From: Acidobacteriota bacterium | Lineage (GTDB): Bacteria; Acidobacteriota; Terriglobia; Bryobacterales; Bryobacteraceae | Direction of reading: 5' to 3' | NCBI GenBank assembly: GCA_016870995.1 | Contig: VFZU01000026.1 | Coordinates: 1 to 54,619, forward strand | Length of the DNA: 54,619 nt | Shown: positions 25,785-34,799 of the stretch, one piece after another | How positions within the stretch are numbered: the stretch's first letter is position 1 | Layout: each line of letters starts with the position of its first letter | Program-made: the position numbers and the translations under genes | Notes under the pieces: model-generated | What the model was told of the DNA's origin: nothing | What the model saw: only the letters and a program-made list of their open reading frames with translations | Database searches by the model: none

Positions 25785-25873
25785 TAGAAGGTAGCGTAAA
25801 TGCGCTGAGCGCTTTGCCATGCCCGAGAAGCTGGGTCTGCCGGCCCGGGCGATAACCAAGGAATTTCAACTCA

Positions 25874-26047
25874 ATGCCGAAGAGAACATTTCAGCCGAAT
25901 AACCGCAAACGCGCCAAGACGCACGGTTTTCGCAAGCGTATGAAGTCGAAGGACGGTCGCGACGTTCTCGCCCGCCGTCGTGCCCGTGGCCGTTGGAAGC
26001 TCACCGTTTCGGACGAACGCCCCGTTCGCCAAGCCAAAAGTGCTTAA
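25874..26047 (+). CDS. rpmH: 50S ribosomal protein L34
   Basis: 57 residues. The sequence opens [19 protein letters not shown] and continues [20 protein letters not shown] with the RGRWKLTVS end, which is the unmistakable L34 signature. Usual length is 44-47 residues; here a short extension (about ten residues after KLTVS, ending RQAKSA) follows. L34 binds 23S rRNA in the large subunit. It is first in the classic rpmH-rnpA-yidD-yidC order. A good promoter lies about 85 bp upstream and a strong hairpin terminator separates it from rnpA. dnaA, the usual upstream neighbour, is absent here; an isomerase-like gene points away instead. Confidence 0.97.
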   Translation: MPKRTFQPNNRKRAKTHGFRKRMKSKDGRDVLARRRARGRWKLTVSDERPVRQAKSA

Positions 26048-26112
26048 GACCTGCTGAGCGCCTAACTCTTAATTTTTCTCCAGTACTTCTGGTTTTGTCT
26101 TGATTACCTCCC

Positions 26113-26151
26113 GCCGGAGTTAGAGAACCATCTAGCTCCGGCTCTTCTTTT
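26113..26151 (+). terminator. Hairpin terminator or attenuator between rpmH and rnpA
   Basis: 11-bp stem (GCCGGAGTTAG at 26113-26123, CTAGCTCCGGC at 26132-26142, one G-T pair), 8-nt loop, then TCTTCTTTT. It ends 11 bp before the rnpA start, so rnpA and the genes behind it depend on read-through or on a promoter hidden in the hairpin region. Confidence 0.8.
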
Positions 26152-26162
26152 GTACACACCTC

Positions 26163-26546
26163 ATGCCGGACTTCCCTAAATCCGTACGGATCCTCCGCCC
26201 CCAGGAATTCCGGCAAACCTACGATCAGGGCCAGAAGCACGGCTGCCCCTTGTTTGTTGTCTTTTATCGGTATCGAGGCGACTTGGAGGGTCCCCGGTTC
26301 GGTTTCACCACCCCCCGCGCCATCGGCAAGTCGGTTGTCCGCAACCGCATCAAACGCCGCCTGCGCGAATGTGTGAGACTAAGAAGAGAACGTTTCCCCT
26401 TCGGTTTGGATCTGGTGTTCAATCCACGCAAGTCGCTGCTGGACGCACCCTGGGAAGAGATCGAAAGGCACCTTGACAAGCTGTTGGAACGCCTCATTGC
26501 CAAACGTGAAACCGCACCGTGCGAAGCATCCTCATCGCCATCCTGA
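26163..26546 (+). CDS. rnpA: Ribonuclease P protein component
   Basis: 127 residues. Binds the RNase P RNA and helps trim the 5' leader of pre-tRNAs. The family signature [13 protein letters not shown] follows [14 protein letters not shown], preceded by the [14 protein letters not shown] opening. The ATG at 26163 gives the usual length. It overlaps yidD by 28 bp and lies 115 bp behind rpmH with a terminator-like hairpin between them. Confidence 0.96.
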   Translation: MPDFPKSVRILRPQEFRQTYDQGQKHGCPLFVVFYRYRGDLEGPRFGFTTPRAIGKSVVRNRIKRRLRECVRLRRERFPFGLDLVFNPRKSLLDAPWEEIERHLDKLLERLIAKRETAPCEASSSPS

Positions 26547-26728
26547 AGATCTATAAGCGCGTTCTTTCTCCCATGCTCCCTTCCGCCTGCCGCTTTCACC
26601 CCACTTGTTCGGTCTACGCCATGGAGGCGATTGATCGCCACGGTGCGATGCGTGGAACTGGCATGGCGATCTGCCGTATCTGTAAGTGTCACCCCTTTCA
26701 CGCGGGTGGCTTTGACCCTGTCCCCTAA
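26519..26728 (+). CDS. yidD: Membrane protein insertion efficiency factor YidD
   Basis: 69 residues from a GTG at 26519. [20 protein letters not shown], then [15 protein letters not shown] and [18 protein letters not shown] are the YidD signature with its three conserved cysteine regions and the GGxDPVP end. It aids YidC in inserting inner-membrane proteins. It overlaps the end of rnpA in another frame, as in many bacteria, and yidC follows after 14 bp. Confidence 0.95.
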   Translation: MRSILIAILKIYKRVLSPMLPSACRFHPTCSVYAMEAIDRHGAMRGTGMAICRICKCHPFHAGGFDPVP

Positions 26729-26742
26729 CCAAGAAATACTCA

Positions 26743-28449
26743 ATGGCCCAAGAAATCAAGCTCCCCGGCGCTCCGAATCAGGAACCGGGAATGGAAAAGA
26801 ACCTCCTGATCGCCTTCGCTCTCATGGGCGTCGTGATCTTCGGCACGCAGTACCTGATGCCGCAGCCCCAGCCGGAACCCGTCAAGAAAGAAGCCCCCAA
26901 GGCCGCGCCCAAAGATCCCGTTGTTGCGCCCATTGAGAAGCTCGCTGCCTCGCCCACGCCTTCCGTAGAAACCGTTGCGGCCGCCAAGGAAGAAGTTCAC
27001 CGCATTGAGACCGACCTCTATCGCGTCGAGTTTTCGAACAAGGGCGGCGTGGTTACTTCCTGGATTCTCAAGAAGTTCAAGGACAGCCAGGGAAAGCCCT
27101 TGCAGTTGGTCCATACTGCTGGCACCGGCAAAATCGGTTACCCATTCTCGGTCCAGCTCAATGGCCGGGATATGAATCCCAATCTCAACTGGTATCTGTT
27201 CGCCACCAAGCCAGGCCCGGACGGCCTCTCAGTCGAGTTCAAATACTCTGACGGCAAGAACTCGGCCCGCAAGTTGTATCGCTTCCGCAAGGATCAGTAC
27301 GTCGTCGACGTTGAATCAGACCTGACACTCGGCGGCGCGCCCGTGCCTCACAACCTCTCCTGGCGTGGTGGCTTCGGCGACCACTTCGCGTTTAACGCCT
27401 ATTCCCTCGGCACCACCGTTCGCTTCAATCAGGCCAATGCAAAGCTCGAAACCAAAGCCGCATCCGATGCCGCCAAGTCCTGGTCCACCGATACAGGCAA
27501 CTTTTTCTTCGCCGGCATTCAGGATCAGTTCTTCGCCGCAGTCGCCCTCAATCGTAGCGGTGCCAATATTGAACTGCAAACCACTTCCGACACGTTCATC
27601 CCCAGCTCAGATCCCGACAAGAAAGAGCAGCCAAACATCGGCATGGCCGTGGGCGGCGCACCTACCAACAAACTCTCTTTCTTCATTGGCCCCAAGGATC
27701 TCGATGTTCTGAAAGCCGTCGACCCTCGCCTCGAACAGATGGTCGACTTTGGCACCTGGTTCGGCATCGTCGCCAAGCCCCTCTTTTTCGCCCTCAACTA
27801 CGTCAACAACAATTTCATCCACAACTACGGCTGGTCGATCATCGTCGTCACGGTCATCATCAACCTGCTCACCCTGCCGCTCAAGCTCTCCAGCATGAAG
27901 TCGATGCAGAAAACCGCGCTCATCCAACCCGAACTCCAGCGCATCAACGACAAGTACAAAGGCATCGCGATGACCGATCCGCGGGCCGCGAAAAAGAACG
28001 AAGAGGTGATGGAGCTTTATAAGAAGCACGACATCAATCCCGCCGGCGGCTGCCTCCCATTGATGCTGCAGATGCCGTTCCTCATCGGCTTCTACTCCGT
28101 TTTGAGCGTCGCCATCGAAATGCGCCAGGCTTCCTGGCTCTGGGTCGGCGACCTCTCACAACCCGAAACGATTGCCATCCGCATCTTGCCGGTGCTGATG
28201 GTGGTAACCCAGTTCCTGCTCCAGAAGATGACTCCTTCGGCCGGTATAGACGCCCAGCAGCAACGCATTATGTTGTTTATGCCATTGATGTTCGCGTTCA
28301 TGTTCTACGGAGCATCATCCGGACTGGTGTTATACTGGCTGACTGGCAACGTGTTTGCCATGCTTCAGCAATACGTCTTTAGCAAAGTCAAACCAGCTCC
28401 AGTAACACCGCCTTCGCAAGCGGTTGTGAATGTAAAGAAGAAGAAATAA
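26743..28449 (+). CDS. yidC: Membrane protein insertase YidC
   Basis: 568 residues. Inserts and folds inner-membrane proteins with or without Sec. An N-terminal membrane helix (NLLIAFALMGVVIFGTQYLM) is followed by the large periplasmic beta domain (from about residue 80: HRIETDLYRVEFSNKGGVVT) and the conserved C-terminal core with helices around WSIIVVTVIINLLTLPLKLS, MKSMQKTALIQPELQRI, NPAGGCLPLMLQMPFLIGFY and LYWLTGNVFAMLQQY. The ATG at 26743 is open, but the ATG at 26791 (MEKNLLIAF) has AGGA 7 bases upstream and begins the protein where most YidC do; it could be the true start. Last core gene before khpB. Confidence 0.96.
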   Translation: MAQEIKLPGAPNQEPGMEKNLLIAFALMGVVIFGTQYLMPQPQPEPVKKEAPKAAPKDPVVAPIEKLAASPTPSVETVAAAKEEVHRIETDLYRVEFSNKGGVVTSWILKKFKDSQGKPLQLVHTAGTGKIGYPFSVQLNGRDMNPNLNWYLFATKPGPDGLSVEFKYSDGKNSARKLYRFRKDQYVVDVESDLTLGGAPVPHNLSWRGGFGDHFAFNAYSLGTTVRFNQANAKLETKAASDAAKSWSTDTGNFFFAGIQDQFFAAVALNRSGANIELQTTSDTFIPSSDPDKKEQPNIGMAVGGAPTNKLSFFIGPKDLDVLKAVDPRLEQMVDFGTWFGIVAKPLFFALNYVNNNFIHNYGWSIIVVTVIINLLTLPLKLSSMKSMQKTALIQPELQRINDKYKGIAMTDPRAAKKNEEVMELYKKHDINPAGGCLPLMLQMPFLIGFYSVLSVAIEMRQASWLWVGDLSQPETIAIRILPVLMVVTQFLLQKMTPSAGIDAQQQRIMLFMPLMFAFMFYGASSGLVLYWLTGNVFAMLQQYVFSKVKPAPVTPPSQAVVNVKKKK

Positions 28450-28480
28450 ACAGTCCCAGGACCCGGTCGGTGCGGCACAC

Positions 28481-29374
28481 ATGACTCGCAAATACCCAAT
28501 CGAACAATACGAAGACAAAATCGGCGACTTTCTCGACGTCCTGCTGGACGCCATCGACATCGACGTCGACTACGAATTTGTGGAAGGCGCTTCCACCTAC
28601 CCCGAGATCGAGAACCCCGATATCGTAGTGCGCTTCAGCGGTCCGGAATCTGACATGCTGCTGGCCAACAAGGCTGAACTGTTGCTCGCCCTCGAACATC
28701 TCACGATGGAAATGCTGCGCCTGCCGCACGAAGACCATTCGCTGATCGTCTTTGACTCGAACGACTATCGCCTTCTGCGCATTGAGGAACTTCGCCTCTC
28801 CGCACAAACCGCTTCGAGCCGTGTCAAGGAAATCGGTCAGCCCTTCTTCTTCAGCCCGATGAGCAGCCGCGAGCGCCGCATCATCCACATGACCCTGCGC
28901 CCTGAAACGGAAATTCGCAGCGAGTCCGTGGGTGTCGGTGGTGGGCGTCAGGTCGTAATTATCCCGGCCGGCATGGCAACTCCCGCAGCCCCCGCTGGTG
29001 GTGGTCGCGATCGGCGTGGCCCCGGTGGCGGCGGACGTCGCGATGGACGCGGCGGTGGCGGACGTGGTCCCGGTGGTGGACGTCCCGGTGGCGGTGGTGG
29101 CGGACGTGGTCCGCGCCGTGATGGAGACCGTGGTCCCCGTCGCGATGGCCGTCCCGGTGGCGGTGGTGGATACGGTGGCGGTGGTGGATACGGTGGCGGT
29201 GGTGGATACGGTGGCGGTGGTGGATACGGTGGCGGCGGAGATCGCCGTGGTCCCGGTGGTGGTGGCGGACGTCGTCCTGGTGGCGGCGGACGCGGCCCCG
29301 GCGGTGGACGTCCCAGCGGTGGTGGCGGCTATCGTGGCCCCCGGCCCGATCCCGACAATATCGGCAACCGCTAA
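28481..29374 (+). CDS. khpB: KhpB/Jag RNA-binding protein (KH + R3H) with Gly/Arg-rich tail
   Basis: 297 residues. Residues of about 1-75 resemble the KH domain of Jag/KhpB (FLDVLLDAIDIDVDYEFVEG); residues 80-145 include the R3H end MSSRERRIIHMTLRPETEI. The Jag-N domain is missing. From about residue 165 to the end the protein is almost only Gly, Arg, Asp, Pro and Tyr (GGGRDRRGPGGGGRRDGRGG; repeated YGGGGG), like the RGG/GYG boxes of eukaryotic RNA-binding proteins and of some bacterial RNA helicases. KhpB binds RNA and affects cell-wall growth and sRNA stability in Gram-positives. Its place after yidC is standard. The long disordered tail is not usual for the family. Confidence 0.88.
   Translation: MTRKYPIEQYEDKIGDFLDVLLDAIDIDVDYEFVEGASTYPEIENPDIVVRFSGPESDMLLANKAELLLALEHLTMEMLRLPHEDHSLIVFDSNDYRLLRIEELRLSAQTASSRVKEIGQPFFFSPMSSRERRIIHMTLRPETEIRSESVGVGGGRQVVIIPAGMATPAAPAGGGRDRRGPGGGGRRDGRGGGGRGPGGGRPGGGGGGRGPRRDGDRGPRRDGRPGGGGGYGGGGGYGGGGGYGGGGGYGGGGDRRGPGGGGGRRPGGGGRGPGGGRPSGGGGYRGPRPDPDNIGNR
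29156..29239 (+). repeat. 18-bp in-frame tandem repeat in the khpB tail
   Basis: The unit TACGGTGGCGGTGGTGGA occurs three times exactly (29171-29188, 29189-29206, 29207-29224), flanked by partial units before (29156-29170) and after (29225-29239). It encodes Y-G-G-G-G-G repeats and could expand or shrink without breaking the frame. Confidence 0.95.
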
Positions 29375-29393
29375 CCCAGCCTGATTTTCTGGC

Positions 29394-30722
29394 TTGAACC
29401 TGAAGGACACGATTGTTGCCATATCAACCCCTCCCGGTCGTGGAGGTGTTGGTGTGGTGCGTCTCAGCGGTCCAGAAGCAACAGTCGTCGCTGGTAAGCT
29501 CTTAACCAATTACGCCAGTCCAGTCCCCCGTCAGGCAACCCTTTGCCATCTGCTCGACAACCAAGCCCAACTGGTCGACGAAGTGGTCGCCACCTGGTTT
29601 CAGGCACCACGTAGTTTCACTTCACAAGACGTCGTCGAGATCTCCTGCCACGGCTCACCTGTCATCTTGCGTTATTGCGTGCAGCGCGCAGTCGAGTGTG
29701 GTGCGCGCCTCGCTCTTCCCGGCGAATTCACTCTTCGCGCCTACTTGCTGGGCCGAATTGATTTGCCTCAAGCCGAAGCCATCCGCGACCTGATCGATTC
29801 CACCACTCTCTACCAGGCCAAGGTCGCGAGCCAACAACTCGGTGGCTCCCTCAGCCGTCGAATCGCTCCCATCAAATTTCAACTCGTCGAACTCATCTCC
29901 CGTCTGGAAGCTGGCATCGACTTCGCCGAAGATGATGTCTCGGTCGCACCCGCCGATGAACTGCTCGCCCGCCTCGCGCCCGTCACCACAGGCGTCTCAA
30001 AACTCGCGGCCAGCTTCCAGTTTGGCCGCATCGTTCACGACGGATTTTCCCTCGCCATTGTAGGCAAGCCGAACGTCGGCAAGTCCAGCCTGTTCAACGC
30101 CCTTCTTGAACAAGACCGTGCCATCGTGACCGACATTGCCGGCACCACGCGCGACCTCGTCACAGAATCTGCCGCCATCGAAGGGATCCCTGTTCGTTTC
30201 GTCGATACGGCTGGCATTCGCGAATCGAATGACCTCGTGGAATCCCTCGGTATCGAGCGCAGCCATCAAGCCATGGCCGATGCCGATCTCACGCTCGTGG
30301 TCTACGATGCCACCTCTGGTGTCGACGACGAAACACTCGCCCTGCGCGATCGGGGTCGCCATCTACTGGTGGCCAATAAGTGCGACCTTGCGTCAAGCAC
30401 TCACCCCGAAGCCATCCCCGTCTCTGCCGCCACCGGAGAGAATCTCGATCTCCTGCGTCGCCGCATTCTCGAAGCCATCGCACCCGCCGGATTACTGGAA
30501 GTCCAGGATGGCTTTCTCACCAGCCTGCGCCAGAAGACACTTCTCGATGAAGCATCGCAAAATCTGGATCGAGCCCGACAAGCGATCGAGTCAAACATCC
30601 CGCACGAAATGCTGCTCCTCGATCTCTACACTGCCCTACGCGCGATCGACGGCGTCAGCGGAGCCACCACCGCCGACGACATCCTCAACCGCATCTTCTC
30701 AACCTTCTGTATTGGGAAGTGA
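29394..30722 (+). CDS. mnmE: tRNA modification GTPase MnmE (TrmE)
   Basis: 442 residues. With MnmG it modifies uridine 34 of tRNAs reading NNA/NNG codons. The N-terminal folate-binding domain begins [20 protein letters not shown]; the G domain has [30 protein letters not shown] and NKCD; the C-terminus ends in the conserved CIGK. The start is a TTG at 29394, 19 bp after khpB, with no strong ribosome site. Its last 24 bp overlap the 3' end of the convergent nusB. Confidence 0.96.
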   Translation: MNLKDTIVAISTPPGRGGVGVVRLSGPEATVVAGKLLTNYASPVPRQATLCHLLDNQAQLVDEVVATWFQAPRSFTSQDVVEISCHGSPVILRYCVQRAVECGARLALPGEFTLRAYLLGRIDLPQAEAIRDLIDSTTLYQAKVASQQLGGSLSRRIAPIKFQLVELISRLEAGIDFAEDDVSVAPADELLARLAPVTTGVSKLAASFQFGRIVHDGFSLAIVGKPNVGKSSLFNALLEQDRAIVTDIAGTTRDLVTESAAIEGIPVRFVDTAGIRESNDLVESLGIERSHQAMADADLTLVVYDATSGVDDETLALRDRGRHLLVANKCDLASSTHPEAIPVSAATGENLDLLRRRILEAIAPAGLLEVQDGFLTSLRQKTLLDEASQNLDRARQAIESNIPHEMLLLDLYTALRAIDGVSGATTADDILNRIFSTFCIGK

Positions 30723-31163
30723 TTGCCCAGCAGCCATGGTCGCTTTCGGCTGGCTGGCCTTGATCGAATCGAGCACCCCGTTCACAAACCCCACGCTCTC
30801 ATTGCCGCTATAGCGTCGCGCTAACTCAAGCGCTTCATCGATAATCACGGCATAAGGCAGCTTGCCTTCGAGTAGCTCAAAGCCCGCCAGGCGCAAGATA
30901 TTGCGATCCACAGAGGGCATGCGATCAATCCGCCAGTGTTCGCTCGCCTTGCCGATCTGCTCGTCAAGAATCTCACGGCTGGCCATCGTCCCCCGCACCA
31001 GTTCTTCCATGAACTTGTCCTTCGCGAGCCGCTCGAAATCCTCATCTTCGGCATGCAGCGTGTAGTAATACGCCTCGATTGCGGACTCAAGCTCATACTT
31101 GCCCATGTCGCAAAGGAAAAGCACCTGCAGCGCGCGCTCGCGCGATTTTCTTCGACTTGCCAT
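30699..31163 (-). CDS. nusB: Transcription antitermination factor NusB
   Basis: 154 residues, all-helical. The family opening [28 protein letters not shown] and [35 protein letters not shown] and FVNGVLDSI are all present. With NusE (S10) it binds boxA in rRNA leaders. It starts 6 bp after ribH, the usual pairing, and its end overlaps mnmE by 24 bp from the opposite strand. Confidence 0.96.
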   Translation of the reverse strand: MASRRKSRERALQVLFLCDMGKYELESAIEAYYYTLHAEDEDFERLAKDKFMEELVRGTMASREILDEQIGKASEHWRIDRMPSVDRNILRLAGFELLEGKLPYAVIIDEALELARRYSGNESVGFVNGVLDSIKASQPKATMAAGQSLPNTEG

Positions 31164-31169
31164 CCCCGG

Positions 31170-31670
31170 CTATCCCTTCGCGCCCTTGATTTGCCGCAGC
31201 AAATGCACCATCTCAACGGCGCACATCGCGGCTTCGGCACCCTTGTTGCCCATCTTGCCGCCAGCGCGGTCCACTGCCTGTTCCATCGTATGGGTCGTCA
31301 GCACGCCATTCGCCACAGGGATCCCCGTATCCTTGGCCACGGCCCCAATGCCCTTCGCATTCTCGCCTGCCACGTAGTCAAAATGCGGCGTATCCCCGCG
31401 CACCACACAGCCCAGACACACAATCGCGTCTGCCCGGTTGTGCCGCGCCAGTTCTGCCACAACGACTGGCATTTCCCATGCACCCGGCACCTTTAGCACT
31501 TCAACATCTTCTTTTGCCGCACCCGAACGAATGAGCGCGTCCAGCGCACCGGACAGCAGACGATCCGTCACCAGGTTATTGAATCGGCTCACCACGATCG
31601 AGATTCGCAGACCCTGGGCAGACCCGGATCCTTCGCGCACCTTGATTTCATGGGGATGATATGAAGACAT
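31170..31670 (-). CDS. ribH: 6,7-dimethyl-8-ribityllumazine synthase
   Basis: 166 residues. Condenses the ribityl-aminopyrimidine with 3,4-dihydroxybutanone phosphate in riboflavin synthesis; known members form 60-mer or pentameric shells. Motifs: [43 protein letters not shown] (catalytic His) and [11 protein letters not shown]. First of the ribH-nusB pair, divergent from lepA with only 34 bp between the starts. No FMN riboswitch fits in that space. Confidence 0.97.
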   Translation of the reverse strand: MSSYHPHEIKVREGSGSAQGLRISIVVSRFNNLVTDRLLSGALDALIRSGAAKEDVEVLKVPGAWEMPVVVAELARHNRADAIVCLGCVVRGDTPHFDYVAGENAKGIGAVAKDTGIPVANGVLTTHTMEQAVDRAGGKMGNKGAEAAMCAVEMVHLLRQIKGAKG

Positions 31671-31704
31671 ATGGGATACTAGAGAGATACCCTCAGTTTA
31701 GCGC

Positions 31705-33522
31705 ATGGATCCAGCATTTATTAGGAACTTCTCGATCATTGCGCACATTGACCATGGCAAATCCACGCTGGCAGATCGCCTTCTGGAAGTTACGGGAGCC
31801 CTGAGTCAGCGTGAAATGATGGAGCAGGTTCTCGACTCGATGGACCTCGAGCGAGAACGCGGCATCACCATCAAGGCTCACGCCGTGCGCCTGAATTACA
31901 AGGCCAAAGATGGCAAAGTTTATCAGCTCAACCTGATCGACACTCCCGGCCACGTCGACTTCTCTTACGAAGTCTCGCGCTCGCTTCAAGCCTGCGAAGG
32001 TGCGCTGCTCATCGTCGACGCCTCGCAAGGCGTTGAAGCCCAAACGCTCGCCAACACCTACCTCGCTCTCGGCCAAAACCTTGAGATCATCCCGGTCATC
32101 AACAAGATCGACCTGCCCAGCGCCGAGCCCGAGCGCATCCGCGAACAGATCGAAACCGTCATTGGCCTCGATGCTTCTGAAGCTGTGCTCGCCAGTGCCA
32201 AGAATGGCATCGGTATCGACGATATTCTCGAAGCCGTCGTTCAAAAAGTTCCTCCGCCCAAAGGCGACCCCGACGCGCCTCTGCGCGCGCTCATCTTCGA
32301 TAGCTGGTTTGATTCCTATCGTGGAGTCATCATCCTCATGCGCGTCGTCGATGGCCGCATCCGCAAGGGCATGAAGATTCGCCTCAGCGCCGCCGGCAAG
32401 GTTTATGAAGTGGACGGCATCGGCTGGCAGTCTCCGAAGCCCGTGCCTTGCGACGAACTCAGCGCCGGCGAAGTCGGCTTCCTCTTCGCCAACATCAAAA
32501 ATGTCTCCGAAGCGCAAATCGGCGACACCATCATGGAAGACGGCAAGCGCACTCTGGAGCCGCTGCCCGGCTTCATGGAAATCAAGCCGATGGTCTTCGC
32601 TGGTCTCTACCCGGTCGAGAGCCATGAGCACACCCTCCTTCGCGAAGCCCTCGACAAGCTCCGCCTCAACGACAGCGCCCTCACGATCGAAGCGGAAAGC
32701 TCGGCCGCACTCGGCTTCGGCTTCCGTGTCGGCTTCCTCGGCCTGCTCCATCTTGAAATTGTTCAGGAACGTCTCGAACGCGAGTTCGACATCGACCTCA
32801 TCACCACCGCCCCCGGCGTGCGCTACACCATCACGCTGATGAACGGCGACGTGATCACCGTCGACAACCCCCAGCGCTTCCCTGATCCAACGGTCATCGA
32901 CAAGATCGAAGAGCCCATCATCGAGGCCACGATCATTACGCGCGAAGAGTACATCGGCGAAATCCTCGCCCTGGTAGAAGAAAAGCGCGGCCAGCAGAAG
33001 AAATTCGAATTCATCGGCAGCCAGCGCGTCATGCTCGTCTACGACTTGCCGCTCAACGAAGTCGTCCTCGACTTCTACGATCGCTTGAAGAGCTGCTCCC
33101 GAGGCTACGCCTCGCTCGATTACCATCTGGCTGGCACCCGCGTGTCGCCGATGGTGAAGCTCGACGTCATGGTCGCCGGCGAACCCGTCGACGCCCTCTC
33201 GATGATCGTCCACAAGGACTTCGCCTACGAGCGCGGCCGCACTCTCATCGAACGCCTCCGCAAGCTGATTCCCCGACAAATGTTCGAAGTGGCTCTGCAG
33301 GCCGCCATCGGCGCCAAGATCATCGCAAGAGAAACCATTTCGGCCATCCGCAAGAACGTTCTTGCCAAGTGCTACGGCGGCGATATCAGCCGTAAGCGCA
33401 AACTGCTTGAAAAGCAGAAGGAAGGCAAGAAGCGCATGAAGCGCGTCGGCCGTGTGGAAATCCCGCAGGAAGCCTTCCTCGCCGTCCTCAAAGTCAGCTC
33501 CTCATCCGGCGACGACGACTAG
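31705..33522 (+). CDS. lepA: Elongation factor 4 (LepA)
   Basis: 605 residues. A ribosome-binding GTPase that helps subunit maturation and back-translocation. G motifs: [39 protein letters not shown] and [10 protein letters not shown]; then the EF4-specific C-terminal domain ([20 protein letters not shown]) with its Lys-rich end. Length is normal. A long open frame on the opposite strand is a composition artefact. The DUF898 gene follows after 17 bp. Confidence 0.98.
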   Translation: MDPAFIRNFSIIAHIDHGKSTLADRLLEVTGALSQREMMEQVLDSMDLERERGITIKAHAVRLNYKAKDGKVYQLNLIDTPGHVDFSYEVSRSLQACEGALLIVDASQGVEAQTLANTYLALGQNLEIIPVINKIDLPSAEPERIREQIETVIGLDASEAVLASAKNGIGIDDILEAVVQKVPPPKGDPDAPLRALIFDSWFDSYRGVIILMRVVDGRIRKGMKIRLSAAGKVYEVDGIGWQSPKPVPCDELSAGEVGFLFANIKNVSEAQIGDTIMEDGKRTLEPLPGFMEIKPMVFAGLYPVESHEHTLLREALDKLRLNDSALTIEAESSAALGFGFRVGFLGLLHLEIVQERLEREFDIDLITTAPGVRYTITLMNGDVITVDNPQRFPDPTVIDKIEEPIIEATIITREEYIGEILALVEEKRGQQKKFEFIGSQRVMLVYDLPLNEVVLDFYDRLKSCSRGYASLDYHLAGTRVSPMVKLDVMVAGEPVDALSMIVHKDFAYERGRTLIERLRKLIPRQMFEVALQAAIGAKIIARETISAIRKNVLAKCYGGDISRKRKLLEKQKEGKKRMKRVGRVEIPQEAFLAVLKVSSSSGDDD

Positions 33523-33539
33523 GTTATAGTGGGCCCACC

Positions 33540-34595
33540 ATGGCCTTCTGCACCAACTGCGGCAAAGAGTACGAGGTAGTTCCGGTTCGTTGCGAGTGCG
33601 GCAGTCTTTTCGCGTCCGTCGAACCTTCTGCATCCAATCCGGCCCTTTCGCCCGGTTTGTTCGACTTCACCGGCGAAGGAGGCGCACTCCTGGTCCTCTA
33701 TCTCAAGCTCATCTTCCTGAGCATCGTCACCCTGGGCATTTACAGCTTCTGGGGCCGCACCGAGATCCGCCGCTACCTCTGGGCCAACACCCGCTTCGCC
33801 GGCCAGCCCTTTGCCTATCACGGCACAGGAAAAGAGCTCTTCATCGGCTGGCTCAAGCTGATCGGAATCTGGGTCGGCCTGACGATGAGCTTGGCGCTGC
33901 TGCTTATCGCTGGAGGAGACAACCTTAAACCCTTCGCAGGGCTCGTGCTCTTTGCTGCCTTCGCCCTCCTGGCCCCTCTCGCCATCCACGGAGCCATCCG
34001 CTACCGTTGGAGCCGCACCAGTTGGCAGGGCCGCCACTTTGTCTACAACGGCGACTTCAAGGAACTCGCCTGGATCGTCATCCCAGGTCTGTTTTTCACA
34101 GCGATTACCTTCACGATCTACCTGCCAGTCTTCCTCACCAACCTCCGCCGCTACGTCACCAATCACACCCACTACGGCGGCCACTCCTTCGAGTTCACCG
34201 GTGCATCCACCGGGCTCCTCGGGGCCTACGGCAAGATGCTGTTGCTGGTCGTCCCCACCCTTGGTCTATATCGCTTTTGGTTCCAATCGAGACAGTTCAA
34301 CTTCTACTGGTGCAATACGCGCTTTGCGGGCTTCCCTTTCCGCGCCAGCTTTGACGGCCTCCTGCTGCTGATGCTGACATTCACCAATGTCCTGCTCACC
34401 ACCTTCACCCTCGGTATCGGCTATCCCTGGGCTATCTGCCGCACAATCCGTTTCGTCGCCGCGAACCTGCAACTCGAGCAACTCCCCCGCATCCAGCTCG
34501 CCGCCTCGGCCACCGCCGGCACCTCCGCTTTCGGCGACGCTATCGGAGACGTCATCGGCACCGACGCCGGCATCGACGCTGGCTTCGGCCTGTAA
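33540..34595 (+). CDS. DUF898 (YjgN-type) membrane protein with zinc-ribbon N-terminus
   Basis: 351 residues. Four cysteines at residues 4, 7, 18 and 20 (CTNC...CEC) form a likely zinc ribbon. Two similar membrane halves follow, each with the DUF898 pattern: LGIYSFWGRTEIRRYLWANT and FAGQPFAYHGTGKELFIGWL in the first; LGLYRFWFQSRQFNFYWCNT and FAGFPFRASFDG in the second. In all about six to eight membrane helices. YjgN-type proteins have no settled function. It follows lepA closely and could be read with it. Confidence 0.85.
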   Translation: MAFCTNCGKEYEVVPVRCECGSLFASVEPSASNPALSPGLFDFTGEGGALLVLYLKLIFLSIVTLGIYSFWGRTEIRRYLWANTRFAGQPFAYHGTGKELFIGWLKLIGIWVGLTMSLALLLIAGGDNLKPFAGLVLFAAFALLAPLAIHGAIRYRWSRTSWQGRHFVYNGDFKELAWIVIPGLFFTAITFTIYLPVFLTNLRRYVTNHTHYGGHSFEFTGASTGLLGAYGKMLLLVVPTLGLYRFWFQSRQFNFYWCNTRFAGFPFRASFDGLLLLMLTFTNVLLTTFTLGIGYPWAICRTIRFVAANLQLEQLPRIQLAASATAGTSAFGDAIGDVIGTDAGIDAGFGL

Positions 34596-34799
34596 AGCAA
34601 TCACTCCAGCTGCCACGGCGCCAATTGGCATGCTGTGCCCAAGTCCGGTCTATTCTCCCCCTTAAATCGGCCCAGTCATTTTCTTTCCTGGGGCTACAAA
34701 GCAAGACCCTCAACCCTCTGGATGCCGAGCTTGATAAGCTCAAGAAAATTGCAAGACCAGCGAAACCTGACTTGAATATCAGAAGTGACCCCACGCCCC

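Noticed and set aside
29156-29239. CRISPR-like array
   Set aside because: The repeats are contiguous 18-bp units without spacers, in frame inside khpB.
28388-29509. A 373-codon antisense frame rich in Thr/Ala over khpB and mnmE
   Set aside because: It is the reverse reading of the Gly-rich repeat; no start signal or family resemblance.
31693-33279. A 528-codon open frame antisense to lepA
   Set aside because: Its product is an acidic, repetitive shadow of LepA codons with C or G in third position; lepA itself has every family motif.
34727-34741. GAGCTT-GAT-AAGCTC hairpin as a terminator after the DUF898 gene
   Set aside because: Short stem, followed by A-rich rather than T-rich sequence on the plus strand.
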